Below, in pieces: positions 44,985-54,362 of a stretch of 64,000 nucleotides of DNA (position 1 is the stretch's first letter; each line of letters begins with the position of its first letter). The DNA comes from CAIYRG01 sp965247505 (lineage in GTDB: Bacteria; Pseudomonadota; Alphaproteobacteria; Micropepsales; Micropepsaceae), in NCBI GenBank assembly GCA_965247505.1, contig OZ252020.1, positions 310,001 through 374,000 of the forward strand. The letters run 5' to 3'. Under the pieces are notes generated by a model. That model was not told the origin of the DNA and did not search any database. It saw only the letters and a list, made by a program, of their open reading frames with translations. The translations under genes were made by a program, and so were the position numbers.

Positions 44985-46049
44985 TTAGTGCGAAGCCATC
45001 ACCCGGCGCAGAAAATCGTCCGAAGCGTCGCGCGCGATTGCGAGCATGGCGAGTATGCGCGCCTTTTGCGGCGTTAGATTGTCTGCCGAGATGTAATTAT
45101 TGTTTACGGGATTATTGATCCGTCCCAGCCCGCCGCGATTTGCAACAATAATATGAATGCCATTGTCGCGTATGCGGTTCAGCACGTCATATTGCATAGG
45201 GGCTGCTGCACCGGTTGGGAATCCCGCGACAATAATTGCGCGTGCGCCCGCGTCTGCCGCTGCTTGGGCCAAGGCTCCATCTGCGCCGGCATAAGCATAA
45301 ACAATGTCGACACGCGGCAATTGGGTCTCAAGCGTGGTGTTTGGCGCAAGCTGCACCTCAGATTGCATCGTGTGCCGATAGGTTGGGCTACGGTAGAGCG
45401 TCACCTGATCGCCATCGATCAAGCCCAGAGCGCCCGTATCGCCCGAATCCCAAGTTTCTACGCGAACGGAAATGCGTTTCGTCACGTCACGGGCGGCGTG
45501 AATCATCTCGTTTACCGCCAACAACACGCCCTTTCCGGCAGCATCCGGATCGGCGGCGACGCGAATGGCGTCGAATAAATTGCGCGTGCCTTCGGTGCCG
45601 AGAGTGTTTTGCTGACGCTGCGCCGCCGTCAGCACGACCGGCTTAGAATGGTTGACTGTTAGTGAGAGGAAATAGGCGGTCTCCTCCGAGGTGTTAGAGC
45701 CATGGGTCACGACAATTCCCGCAATTTCGGGCTCGGTCTCAAAGATTTCGTTGATTAAATTGGCGATATCGACCCAGTTTTGGACCGTAATCGAAGACGA
45801 GCCAATGCGGGCGTAATCGGTGACTTCAATCCGCGCATGTTCGGCAATTTGCGGTATCTGCGCCAAGACTGTCTCGACGGCCATGCGACCGTCAGGTGAG
45901 TTAGCAATTGTGCCGCCTGTGGCGACAATCTTAATCAGCGGTAGTTCAGCGCCATTTTCCTGCGCATCGAGGCGTGCGGGCATAAATATAAGCCCCAGCC
46001 CCAAAAAGAGTGCGAAACCAAACCTGCCTGTTCGCATATCCCCAAGCAT
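44985..46049 (-). CDS. type II asparaginase-family protein with altered second active-site motif
   Basis: 354 residues with a signal peptide (FALFLGLGLIFMPARLDA). The first catalytic Thr is present in IVATGGTIANSPDG (Thr47). The second motif reads VTHGSNTSEETAYFLSLTV, so positions 118-119 are Ser-Asn where characterised asparaginases have Thr-Asp (HGTDT). The Lys of IHAARDVTKRISV is kept. The periplasmic enzyme would release ammonia from Asn or Gln, but the Asp-to-Asn change at a substrate-contact residue makes activity or specificity uncertain. GGAG stands 7 bases before the ATG. Confidence 0.85.
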   Translation of the reverse strand: MLGDMRTGRFGFALFLGLGLIFMPARLDAQENGAELPLIKIVATGGTIANSPDGRMAVETVLAQIPQIAEHARIEVTDYARIGSSSITVQNWVDIANLINEIFETEPEIAGIVVTHGSNTSEETAYFLSLTVNHSKPVVLTAAQRQQNTLGTEGTRNLFDAIRVAADPDAAGKGVLLAVNEMIHAARDVTKRISVRVETWDSGDTGALGLIDGDQVTLYRSPTYRHTMQSEVQLAPNTTLETQLPRVDIVYAYAGADGALAQAAADAGARAIIVAGFPTGAAAPMQYDVLNRIRDNGIHIIVANRGGLGRINNPVNNNYISADNLTPQKARILAMLAIARDASDDFLRRVMASH

Positions 46050-46178
46050 TTTCTTGCTCCTTGATTGCTCTAATCAGAGCCTAGTTTCTTGCCTAGGCCC
46101 AGCGCAATGCGTAGCGGCATTTTCGTTAGCTATTGAAACTTGTTAGGCTGCATCCCCTCGACACAATTGGAGAGTGCG

Positions 46179-47078
46179 ATGAATATGGGCTCGCGCATTG
46201 CACCCTGCCTTGGTTTGGCCTTTGCGCTCGTTTTTACCTCATCGCTTGCACAGAATTCGGCGCCTGCAATACCGGATTTTTCCACCGGTGATTATGTCTG
46301 GGTTTCGCGCCAGGCCAATCAAAGCCCACCGCCCATCAGCGCACCCGGTGCGCGAGGACCAATCGGCGATCATCCTGAGCATCCGCATTACGCAAACCAG
46401 AGCGGAAGGATGCCGACGCCACGTGTAGGGGACGACACGAGTCCACTTCTTCTAGCCTGGGCCGCAGAACACATCCGTATGCGAAATGAAATCACGTTCT
46501 CAGGCGGCGTGGCCTTCGATGCCTCGGCACGTTGCTGGCCGCCCGGCGTGCCGGGTATACTTAGCTTCGGCGACTCCGTCCTTTTCTTGCAAGAAGAGAA
46601 CGAAATCACGATTACCTATCAGCGCAATCAATCCATACGGCATATCCAACTCAACCAAAAACATTCCGAGACTGTCGATCCGAGCTGGATGGGCGAGTCT
46701 GTAGGCCATTACGAGGGCGACACATTGGTCGTCGATACAATTGGACTACGTGACGACAGCATGGTCGACAAATTCGGTACGCCGCATACCGAAGCACTGC
46801 ATGTGGTGGAACGCTACAGTGTAGTTGAGGGCTCGCCAGCGCTGCTCACCGATGCGACGCGGCCGGGCGACGAAACTTTTACGGAGCCGGGCCGGCGGGT
46901 GTTACAGGTGATTGCAACCGTCGAAGACCCCGGCGCCTATACCCAGCCATTTTCGGTCATGCAGCTTTATGAATTTGTGGATGAGCCCTTCGAAGAAGCG
47001 CTTTGTCAGGAAAACAGCGGCGATCGCTTTAACCAAGGCCTGGTACCGGTGCCGACGGCCAACCGCGTGGACTTCTAG
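46179..47078 (+). CDS. exported protein of the GHYEGDTLVVDTIG family
   Basis: 299 residues from the ATG at 46179 (GGAGAG upstream) with a signal peptide (IAPCLGLAFALVFTSSLAQ). Key blocks are YVWVSRQANQSPPP, FDASARCWPPGVPGILSFGDSV, QEENEITITYQRNQSIRHIQ, WMGESVGHYEGDTLVVDTIG, the TPHTEALHVVERY block and ATVEDPGAYTQPFSVMQLYE. Intact member of the family broken at 29465-31722. The function is unknown. Members of this family and DUF6152 proteins both occur in this stretch, hinting at a shared process. Confidence 0.75.
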   Translation: MNMGSRIAPCLGLAFALVFTSSLAQNSAPAIPDFSTGDYVWVSRQANQSPPPISAPGARGPIGDHPEHPHYANQSGRMPTPRVGDDTSPLLLAWAAEHIRMRNEITFSGGVAFDASARCWPPGVPGILSFGDSVLFLQEENEITITYQRNQSIRHIQLNQKHSETVDPSWMGESVGHYEGDTLVVDTIGLRDDSMVDKFGTPHTEALHVVERYSVVEGSPALLTDATRPGDETFTEPGRRVLQVIATVEDPGAYTQPFSVMQLYEFVDEPFEEALCQENSGDRFNQGLVPVPTANRVDF

Positions 47079-47120
47079 GAACTCCAGTTTCCCGCGAATC
47101 CTATACTGACAATTATTCGC

Positions 47121-48035
47121 TTATAGAGCAGGGAATCCAAACAGGCGTTGCGGGTTGTCTACGAGAATGCGCGTTCTAGTTTCTTCGTCGGGAGCAATTT
47201 CCTTTAAAATATCCAGTAGATCGCCTTCATTCGGGGTCCGGCCCGGCTTGAACGTATTGCCGTGCGGCCAATCCGAACCCCACAATACTCTGTCCGGCGC
47301 GACGGCGATCACCGCTTGCGCAAAGGGAATCATGTCCCTGAAGGGAAGACCGCTTTCAACACGCGCCTTGGGCACTTCGCTGAGCTTGTCGAAACTACAA
47401 AGTTTCACCCAGAATCGATCATCCTTCAATAAATCGAGCAGCAACTGAAAGGCCGGCTGGCCCAGCCCGCCCGCCGGACGCACGCGCGCCATGTGATCGA
47501 TAACCGTAACAATCGGCAGCGCGCGGACAAATTTCTCATGCACGACCAAATCGTCGGGATCGACGTGAAGATCAACCATCCAATCGCGTTTCTGCATACG
47601 CGGCAGATGGAAATTGACCTCCTCAACACTGGGGCTGTTGTCGCGCTCTCCCATCAGGGAAAAGCGTGCGCCCAAAATGCCATTGGCCTTTAATTCGTCG
47701 AGCTCGCCTTCACCCATAGAAGCATCGATATTGGCGATGCCGAGAATATTGCCGTTTGAGCCCGCAATGGCGTCAAGGATCGCGCGGTTGTCGGTGCCGT
47801 GGGCGCTCGGCTGAACCACTACAGCGCGGCTGAGCCCGGTGATTGCCTGGACATTGCGGTAATGCTCGATCGGCGCCGCCGGCGGCGTGTAGCGCCGTCC
47901 CTCGGCATAGGGAAATTTATGCGGCGGACCGAAGACATGGATGTGGCTATCGCAAGCGCCTTTGGAAAGCGTCCAATGCCCCGGCCGTGTATTGGGGTCG
48001 GGCGGAAGCGCTATTCTTTTCCATAATTCGCCCAT
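47121..48035 (-). CDS. amidohydrolase_2 family (LigI-like) hydrolase
   Basis: 304 residues from MGELWKRIALPPDP, start chosen for the GAGGGATG ribosome site. TIM-barrel amidohydrolase: CDSHIHVFGPPHKFPY carries the HxH metal ligands, VDLHVDPDDL and IDHMARVRPAGGLGQPAF follow, and VLWGSDWPHGN holds the late Asp and His. The layout is close to 2-pyrone-4,6-dicarboxylate lactonase and related dicarboxylate lactonases of aromatic catabolism. No signal peptide, so cytoplasmic. Fits the aromatic-acid theme of the window; the true substrate is not shown. Confidence 0.83.
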   Translation of the reverse strand: MGELWKRIALPPDPNTRPGHWTLSKGACDSHIHVFGPPHKFPYAEGRRYTPPAAPIEHYRNVQAITGLSRAVVVQPSAHGTDNRAILDAIAGSNGNILGIANIDASMGEGELDELKANGILGARFSLMGERDNSPSVEEVNFHLPRMQKRDWMVDLHVDPDDLVVHEKFVRALPIVTVIDHMARVRPAGGLGQPAFQLLLDLLKDDRFWVKLCSFDKLSEVPKARVESGLPFRDMIPFAQAVIAVAPDRVLWGSDWPHGNTFKPGRTPNEGDLLDILKEIAPDEETRTRILVDNPQRLFGFPAL

Positions 48036-48251
48036 CTCATCCCTCTCTTTGAAGCCCGTCACGATATTTGGCCGAGTTGCTTCACTAATCTGTCACACTC
48101 CGCCCGGCCACTAAAGTGAGAAAGCTTGGATTTTTTGCTGTTGTCTCCACGACGTTTGAGGAAAAACATAATTTAAGACGCTGGTGCCATGTAAGAAATT
48201 TGTTTTTGCATCGACTACCTTATTAACGGCAAGAAATTTTAGCGGGGGCGT

Positions 48252-48692
48252 GTGGCGGACCGGGAGAGAGATACGCCTAACTCGACCGAAGGTAGTAGTC
48301 AGGATAAGGATTATCGTCAGGCAATTGCAGATTACGGTCCGGCGTTAGACCGGCTTGCGCGCGCTTATGAAGCTGATCCCGATTTGCGTCACGATCTATT
48401 GCAAGACATTCATTTCGCGCTTTGGCGCAGCTTTTCGGTTTTCGGTGGCCGTTGCTCAGTGCGCACCTGGACCTATCGCATCACCCACAATATTTCGGCT
48501 TCGCATGTCGCGCGGCGAAGTCGTTTGAAGGCGCAGCACTTGATGTCGCTGGAAGACATTAGCGAAGCCCCGTCCGACGACAATCCTGAACTGGCAATGT
48601 CGGACCAGCAAGAGCGTGACGAACTTTTGGGCTTAATACAGAGTCTGAAGTCGCCGGATCGTCAAATCATCCTTCTCTATCTTGAGGAGTTG
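48252..48692 (+). pseudogene. ECF sigma factor, N-terminal part (interrupted by IS256)
   Basis: GTG start at 48252 after GGGGG. Region 2 is clear: DLRHDLLQDIHFALWRSFSV, then SVRTWTYRITHNISASHVARR (core binding and -10 recognition). It ends in LKSPDRQIILLYLEEL, the start of region 4, exactly at the IS256 target site. Joined to the piece at 50143-50264 with one copy of AGGAGTTG removed, the frame is restored. Confidence 0.88.
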
Positions 48693-50142
48693 GGCGATGT
48701 CCCTATCTCTGTTGAAATTCGTGGGGCAGGCGTCGCTGGTTGATGATGCTATGCTGCCTTCATGATGGTTTCAATGGCACTGTCGGCCTGAGCCTTTCTC
48801 AAGTGTTCCTGGAGAGCATTTCGGAGGATGGGCAGCTGGCGATAGGCCTTGAGGCGACGGAAGGTTTTCTGGGCCTCCAGCAGGCCGGCGGCGGTCCATC
48901 TGAGCGCCATCTCGGCGTGTCTCCAGCGTTTGACGTTGCGGGTGACCTGGCGCACCGTGCCGAGAGCGTTCTCGACGATGTTGGTGCAGGCGAGCGAGCG
49001 CCGGAGTTCGTGCGGTAGGCCGAGGCGGATGACGGTGAGGATCTCCTCCAGCCCCTCCAGGATGCTGCCCGAGACGCCCGGTTCCTCATGCTCCAGACGC
49101 CGGACCAGGTTGCGCAAGAGCCGCTCGGCCTTGTTTGCGTCGTCCTGGTCCCAGGCCTGACGGGGCGCCTTCTTGACGCTCGCGTGCAAATGTTGGGGCA
49201 GGCGCTCGATGATGTTACGGCCCTTGTGGACCTGGCAGCGCTGGATGGCGGCGGCCACACCGAAGGTGTTTCGGATCGCTTTGCTGAGTGCCTTCGCGCC
49301 ATCGACGATGAACAGCCGCGGCAGTGTCGGATCGAGCCCCCTGGCGAGGAGATTGTCGGTCAAGGCCTGGACGATGACCGTGTTCTCCGTCGCCCCCTCG
49401 ACCACGGCCAGGACATGCTTGTCGCCGTTGCCATCGACGCCGATCGCCGCCATCAGGACATGGTCGCCGACATGCAGACCGTCGATCTGGATGACTAGCA
49501 GGTCGAGTTCCGAGAGATCCGAGGCGAGCCAGGCCTTCATCTTCTTGCGTGACAGCGCCACAAAGCGCCGGGAAACGGCCGACTTCGAGGTGCCGTCGCC
49601 ACGCGCTTTCGCCAGGTCGCCCTCGGGCAGACGGACCGCGCGGTGGTACTTGCGGGTCGACACGTTCAGCACCATCAGGTTGAGCGCCCACTCGAGCAGC
49701 AGGTTGGTATCGCGTAGCGCCTGCCAACTCTCCAAGCTCACCTCTTTGCCCGCCCGGTCACGAACCCGTGGCCGGGCCACCTTCACTTTGCCGCCGTGGT
49801 AGCCGATCTCGCTATGTGTCCTGCCCCAGCGATAACCTCGACGGTCCCCATGGCGGCGATGTCGGGCCCCGCACACGGTCGTGGCGTCCTCCTCCATCAT
49901 CTCGGCCAAGGCCTCGACCCCAGCCAGAAGACAAAACCGATCCACGCTGAGATGGACTGCGTCCATCGCGTCCGCCAGGGGCGGCATAGGAATCGAGGGG
50001 GCAAGGGCTTTCGGGAGGCTGGAACTACGGATATTATTTCCCATGGTGTCGTTCTCCCTTTTGGGTTTGCAGCACCCGGAGCCTAACGGCTCCAGGAGAG
50101 CGACACCTACCTCAACTTTTCAACATCGACCGGGACATCCCC
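48693..50142 (-). mobile_element. IS256-family element, copy C3 (1450 bp, intact)
   Basis: Ends GGCGATGTCCC and GGGGATGTCCC as in C1 and C2. Exact 8-bp target duplication AGGAGTTG at 48685-48692 and 50143-50150. Inserted inside the ECF sigma factor gene, in opposite orientation to it. Confidence 0.96.
48749..50044 (-). CDS. IS256-family transposase (C3)
   Basis: 431 residues, intact, with the same catalytic motifs as C2 (VIQIDGLHVGD, LFIVDGAKAL, TNIVENALG) and about ten substitutions relative to it. Confidence 0.95.
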   Translation of the reverse strand: MGNNIRSSSLPKALAPSIPMPPLADAMDAVHLSVDRFCLLAGVEALAEMMEEDATTVCGARHRRHGDRRGYRWGRTHSEIGYHGGKVKVARPRVRDRAGKEVSLESWQALRDTNLLLEWALNLMVLNVSTRKYHRAVRLPEGDLAKARGDGTSKSAVSRRFVALSRKKMKAWLASDLSELDLLVIQIDGLHVGDHVLMAAIGVDGNGDKHVLAVVEGATENTVIVQALTDNLLARGLDPTLPRLFIVDGAKALSKAIRNTFGVAAAIQRCQVHKGRNIIERLPQHLHASVKKAPRQAWDQDDANKAERLLRNLVRRLEHEEPGVSGSILEGLEEILTVIRLGLPHELRRSLACTNIVENALGTVRQVTRNVKRWRHAEMALRWTAAGLLEAQKTFRRLKAYRQLPILRNALQEHLRKAQADSAIETIMKAA

Positions 50143-50264
50143 AGGAGTTGGACGCTGCCGCCATAGCGCAAATAACCGGATTGTCTCCAGGCAATGTGGC
50201 CACCAAGATTCATCGCATTAAGACCGTGCTTGCGCACCGCTTTCGTGAACGGACGACACAATGA
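50143..50264 (+). pseudogene. ECF sigma factor, C-terminal part
   Basis: Continues region 4 of the sigma factor: LDAAAIAQITGLSPGNVATK is the -35-recognition helix-turn-helix, then IHRIKTVLAHRFRERTTQ and TGA. The stop overlaps the ATG of the next gene (ATGA at 50261-50264), showing that the sigma factor and partner were coupled. Confidence 0.87.
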
Positions 50265-50506
50265 GCAACAGGCCCTTAGAAGAACGCATCAAAGCGCTTT
50301 GGAAAGACCAGGAAACGGAAACCGTACCGATGTCACCTGAACAGCTCCAAGAAAAGGCCAAGAAGTCTCACTGGCAGATAATTCGTTGAAACATCCGAGA
50401 ATATGTTGGCGCGGCCATCGCAATTCCTGTTTTTGGTCTCTACATTTTCATATTTCCTCCACTCCTGATAAAAATCGGCAGCGCGATGACCATCGCCGCA
50501 ACTTTG
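50261..50506 (+). pseudogene. sigma-factor partner membrane protein, N-terminal piece
   Basis: Starts MSNRPLEERIKALWKDQETE, reaches KSHWQIIR, then an in-frame TGA at 50387-50389. It continues in the same frame NIREYVGAAIAIPVFGLYIF, a membrane helix, and IGSAMTIAATLC before the IS3-type element. Homologues have a continuous frame here with Arg or Trp. Its C-terminal half is at 52013-52348. Being coupled to an ECF sigma factor it may act as an anti-sigma factor, though no zinc-binding anti-sigma motif is seen. Confidence 0.75.
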
Positions 50507-50593
50507 TGTCTGACGTCAGCGCCTTTGGGACGAATTGAGGTAATTGCATAACGGAGGATTTCTGGCTCATCGTAGTGACCGAAGGGAACGAAG

Positions 50594-50968
50594 ATGAGAC
50601 AGAAATCAATGAGCAAGAACGACCCGGCGGAGAGAACGGTTCGGGATATTCGGCGCAAGACACGCAAGCAGTATACGGCTGAGGAGAAGATCCGGATCGT
50701 GGTGTCGGGCCTGCGCGGCGAGGAGAGCATCGCCGCCTTGTGCCGCCGCGAGGGCATCGCCGAGGGTCTGTATTACAGCTGGTCGAAAGAGTTTTTGGAA
50801 GCGGGCAAGAAGCGGCTCGCCGGCGACACCGGGCGCCAAGCGACCTCGGGCGAGGTTAAAGGCCTGCGCCAGGAGATGCGCGACTTGAAGGAGTTGGTCG
50901 CCGAACTTTCGCTGGAGAACCGTCTTCTCAAAAAAAATATGATCGGGCATGGGGGAGGCGAGGAATGA
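50594..50968 (+). CDS. IS3-family OrfA
   Basis: 124 residues with an HTH_Tnp_1 region (YTAEEKIRIVVSGLRGEESI; CRREGIAEGLYYSWSKEFL) and a C-terminal coiled coil (RDLKELVAELSLENRLLKK). AAGGGA precedes the ATG. The stop overlaps the orfB ATG. Confidence 0.9.
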   Translation: MRQKSMSKNDPAERTVRDIRRKTRKQYTAEEKIRIVVSGLRGEESIAALCRREGIAEGLYYSWSKEFLEAGKKRLAGDTGRQATSGEVKGLRQEMRDLKELVAELSLENRLLKKNMIGHGGGEE

Positions 50969-51945
50969 GGTATCCCGCATCCGAGAAGCTGGAGATCATC
51001 CGCCTGGTCGAGCAGTCCCACCTGGGCGTCGGGTCCACTTTGGACAAGCTGGGCATTCCGAAGACCACCTTTTATCGCTGGTACGATCGCTTTCTGGCCT
51101 TTGGCGACGCCGGTCTTGAGGATCGCAACAGCAGCCCGGGCCGGATGTGGAACCGGATCCCGGATGATGTCCGGGGGCAGATCATCGATCTTGCCCTGGA
51201 GGAGACGCAACTGTCGCCCCGGGAACTGGCCGTCAGGTTTACGGACACCAGGGGCTACTTTGTCTCGGAAGCCTCGGTTTACCGGCTTCTCAAGGCCCAC
51301 GACCTGATCACCAGCCCCGCTTTCGTGGTCATCAAGGCAGCCGATGAGTTCCGCGACAAGACCACGGCGCCGAACCAGCTGTGGCAGACCGACTTCACCT
51401 ATCTCAAGGTCATCGGCTGGGGCTGGTTTTACCTGTCGACCATCCTGGACGACTATTCCCGCTACATCATTGCTTGGAAGCTCTGCACCAACATGACGGC
51501 GGACGATGTGACGGCAACACTGAAGTTGGCGCTAGAAGCCTCAGGCTGCAATCGCGCCAATGTCGTCCACAAGCCGAGGCTGCTCAGCGACAACGGCTCG
51601 TCCTATATCTCCGGCGATCTGGCTGAATGGCTCGAGGACCACGGTATGGATCACGTTCGGGGCGCACCGTATCACCCGCAAACCCAGGGCAAGATCGAGC
51701 GCTGGCATCAAACGCTGAAGAACCGGATCCTGCTTGAAAATTATTATCTACCCGGCGATCTCGAAAACCAGATCAGCGCCTTCGTCGATCACTACAACAA
51801 CCAACGCTACCACGAGAGCATCGGCAACGTAACTCCAGCCGACGCCTACTTTGGACGCCACACCGCCATCATCGAAAAGAGAAAAAGGATCAAAAAACTG
51901 ACCACCCAAAACCGCCGCTTGAACCATCAACGCCAAGCGGCTTAA
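50965..51945 (+). CDS. IS3-family OrfB, DDE transposase
   Basis: 326 residues. N-terminal HTH (LGVGSTLDKLGIPKTTFYRW), then the rve core with acids in LWQTDFTYLKV, LLSDNGSSYI and QGKIERWHQTLKNR, and a basic tail. Intact. Confidence 0.92.
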   Translation: MRYPASEKLEIIRLVEQSHLGVGSTLDKLGIPKTTFYRWYDRFLAFGDAGLEDRNSSPGRMWNRIPDDVRGQIIDLALEETQLSPRELAVRFTDTRGYFVSEASVYRLLKAHDLITSPAFVVIKAADEFRDKTTAPNQLWQTDFTYLKVIGWGWFYLSTILDDYSRYIIAWKLCTNMTADDVTATLKLALEASGCNRANVVHKPRLLSDNGSSYISGDLAEWLEDHGMDHVRGAPYHPQTQGKIERWHQTLKNRILLENYYLPGDLENQISAFVDHYNNQRYHESIGNVTPADAYFGRHTAIIEKRKRIKKLTTQNRRLNHQRQAA

Positions 51946-52012
51946 CATCAAACAAAGATGAGCCAGATCCTCCCCTATGAAACACGCTCAACAGTCCCAT
52001 TTGTTTTGATGA

Positions 52013-52348
52013 CGGAAACGCCTTTCTGCCGGCACCTTGCCCGAAGAGGCAGCTGAATTGACCTGGCTCGAATACCATAAGCGGGAACTTGAAAAACAAC
52101 GCAACGCGAAGCGAACGGTTTGGAAGTGGTACCTAGCCCCCGGTCTTCCCGGCTTTGTGGTAATCACAATTGGCGTTGCGTTGGATATGCAAGCACAACA
52201 GATGCCACTTTATGCGACGGCTACTGTCCTTCTTATGCTTATTGGCGTGGTCGTCACCGTGAGCGGAGAAATCTGGTGGATGAACGCTAGGGCCGCGAGC
52301 AAATATCAAAAACAAATCGACGCGCTGGATTCGCTTCAAAACGAATGA
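52013..52348 (+). pseudogene. sigma-factor partner membrane protein, C-terminal piece
   Basis: An open frame from the IS end reads RKRLSAGTLPEEAAELTWLE, YHKRELEKQRNAKRTVWKWY, two membrane helices (LPGFVVITIGVAL; ATATVLLMLIGVVVTVSG) and WWMNARAASKYQKQIDALDS. It completes the gene begun at 50261. A TTG at 52037 could restart translation, but the upstream frame is open to the IS. Confidence 0.75.
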
Positions 52349-52529
52349 GCATGCCAAAATCGTAGCTAGGATGGCAGTTAGTGTTGCTTAGCGGACGCTT
52401 GAAGCGGGTATTTTTGTCATCGCCTGTGACTAATTGCCCCGTTCATGCGGCGCAATATTGCCATAGTGGCTTTGGGCTGTAGCCTAGTCTTTAGAGTATC
52501 CAACGATTCCGCTCCGGGGGGCGCGGGAG

Positions 52530-53623
52530 TTGGGGTTCGGTACCGGCGCCGGGTCTGTGCGCTTGGTGGAAAAAGGAAAATTAGCGATTTCCAACAGCGT
52601 AAATATTGCGACGCCGAACACTGCGGCGCCTAAGGCACGAAATTGGGCCAAAACTCTTTCCCAATATCGTGAACCGGACGCTTTGCGTAGCATCATTGAA
52701 ATCGTAATTACGCTTGTTCCCTTCGCACTGATGTGGACGGCGACGCTGGTGGCGCTCGAATACAGCTATTTTCTCTTGCTGCTTCTTGCCATCCCAGCGG
52801 CGGGGTTCCTCCTTCGCTTGTTCTTGATTCAGCATGATTGCGGGCACGGCACGTTTTTTCAAAATCGCCGGGTAAATGATTGGGTCGGACGTGCGCTCGG
52901 CGTTCTTACGCTGACGCCTTATGATCTATGGCGGCGTTCACACGCCACCCATCATGCAAGTTCGGGCAATCTCAGCCGCCGAGGGATTGGCGATATTGAG
53001 ACGCTTACATTAGCGGAATACCAATCGCTCTCACTTTGGGGCCGGCTTAAATATCGTACATACCGTCACCCCTTTGTCTTGTTTGTGCTGGGTCCGGCCC
53101 ATCTGTTTTTGCTGCAACATCGCTTGCCGGTCGGATTTATGCGCGACGGCTCGATGCCTTGGGTTAGCACAATGGCAACCAATGCCGCGACAGCGATCGT
53201 CATTGCCGCGCTGGTGTGGTTCGTTGGGATTAAGGCGTTCTTGCTCGTGCAATTGCCTATCACGGTGATCGCCGCTTCTGTGGGCGTATGGCTGTTCTAT
53301 GTGCAACATCAATTCGAGACCACATGCTGGGACCGTGATCCCGAGTGGAAAATGCACGACGCAGCGCTGCACGGTAGTTCGTTCTACGACCTCCCGCCCG
53401 TGCTGCGCTGGATTACGGCCAATATCGGCATGCATCATGTGCATCATTTGAGCAGCCGCATTCCCTATTACAAGCTGCCGACCGCGCTAAAGGATTACCC
53501 GGAACTGAAAACCATCGGCCGGTTGACCTTGATCGAGAGCCTTCGTTGCGTGCGGTTTGCGCTATGGATGAGAGCCGGCGCACCCTGGTCTCGTTCCGCG
53601 AGGCCCGGCTACAAGCCGGCTAG
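52530..53623 (+). pseudogene. fatty-acid desaturase with a single-base frameshift near its C-terminus
   Basis: Membrane di-iron desaturase. The three His boxes are HDCGHGTFF, HATHHASSG and HHVHH, with membrane helices between (LLLLAIPAAGFLLRLFLI; VIVIAALVWFVG). The start is uncertain, 52530 or a GTG near 52565; homology begins at ARNWAKTLSQYREPD. After FALW (about 53566) the expected ending DESRRTLVSFREARLQAG with TAG at 53621-53623 lies in the +1 frame, so one G seems to be missing. As read, the protein runs on to 53876 across the next gene. All His boxes precede the shift, so activity is not excluded. Confidence 0.82.
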
Positions 53624-53667
53624 CTCGGGCTCGCTTCGTTTACGTATTCCAAACCTTAATTTCGCAG

Positions 53668-54300
53668 CTACGGAGGGAGATATTCGTCGCCCTCTCCGGA
53701 AAGGATTGGTCCGTCGAGATCGGGGCCGCCAAGCGCCTGTTGCAAATCGTCGGTCCTTGGCATGCGATTGCCTTGCTCATTATAGCGAACGCGCACCCCT
53801 ACGCGATCGAGAATTTGTAAGCCCTCTTCGAACTGTCCTGGCGGCGCCGAACGCGCTGAAACGTTGGCGTCGATAATGTACAATATGCCGTCATATAAAA
53901 GCGTCGTGAAATGAATCCGCCGCCCGTTGTCCTGCGTAATTTGTAGCCTATGACCATGAATGCGATCGGTGTGAGTGAACGCGTCATAGGTCACCCGCCC
54001 CTTTTGACGGTAGAGAGTTGCAGCATGCGGAAACGCGCCGTTTAAGACATCCCAATCCGCGTCGGAATAGTCGACTGCGATCAGACTGTAGATATTGCCG
54101 TTCCGCTCGGCCGAATAGCGCCGTGCGGCACGGATATTGTCATATTCGTCGAGCCATTCGATTTCTTCGATATTTGGCTCAGTCGGAAACCAGATCGCGA
54201 AACGATCTTCCTCGGCAAGATAGGACGTCCAAGCCTGCGCTTGGGCACCGCTGGACAGGGCTATGACCAGAGCACCGACAAAAAAGCCTAAAGTTCGCAT
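53668..54300 (-). CDS. exported protein of the WxxY..FP..EP paralog family (member 2)
   Basis: 210 residues from MRTLGFFVGALVIALSSGAQ (signal). Mature blocks: WTSYLAEEDRFAIWFPTEPN, IEEIEWLDEYDNIRAARRYS, YSLIAVDYSDADWDV, RQKGRVTYDAFTHTDRIHGH, RLQITQDNGRRIHFTTLLYD, LYIIDANVSARSAPPGQFEE, GLQILDRVGVRVRY. AGGGATGC precedes the ATG. It is closest to the next gene (54363), with which it forms a tandem pair on the same strand. Function unknown. Confidence 0.75.
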   Translation of the reverse strand: MRTLGFFVGALVIALSSGAQAQAWTSYLAEEDRFAIWFPTEPNIEEIEWLDEYDNIRAARRYSAERNGNIYSLIAVDYSDADWDVLNGAFPHAATLYRQKGRVTYDAFTHTDRIHGHRLQITQDNGRRIHFTTLLYDGILYIIDANVSARSAPPGQFEEGLQILDRVGVRVRYNEQGNRMPRTDDLQQALGGPDLDGPILSGEGDEYLPP

Positions 54301-54362
54301 CGCATCCCTCCCGCGCGCAGCATCGCGTGCCAACATTCCTGACTAAATTCTAGCAAAGATTC

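Larger units (their letters stand above)
50507..52012 (+). mobile_element. IS3-family element (orfA/orfB, distinct from the B and IS407-type elements)
   Basis: Two overlapping transposase genes flanked by partly matching ends; GGGAC and TTGAG are shared in inverted orientation near 50530 and 51988. Exact boundaries are estimated to within about 10 bases. It splits the gene for the sigma-factor partner protein. Confidence 0.78.

Noticed and set aside
48252..48743. Complete 163-residue sigma factor
   Set aside because: The last residues come from the IS256 end; region 4 continues after the IS at 50143.
14850..50142. Composite transposon formed by IS256 copies
   Set aside because: Each copy has its own distinct target duplication, so they inserted singly rather than moving the DNA between them.
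52530..53876. 448-residue desaturase
   Set aside because: Residues after about 53568 are out-of-frame sequence overlapping an opposite-strand gene; the expected C-terminus lies in the +1 frame.
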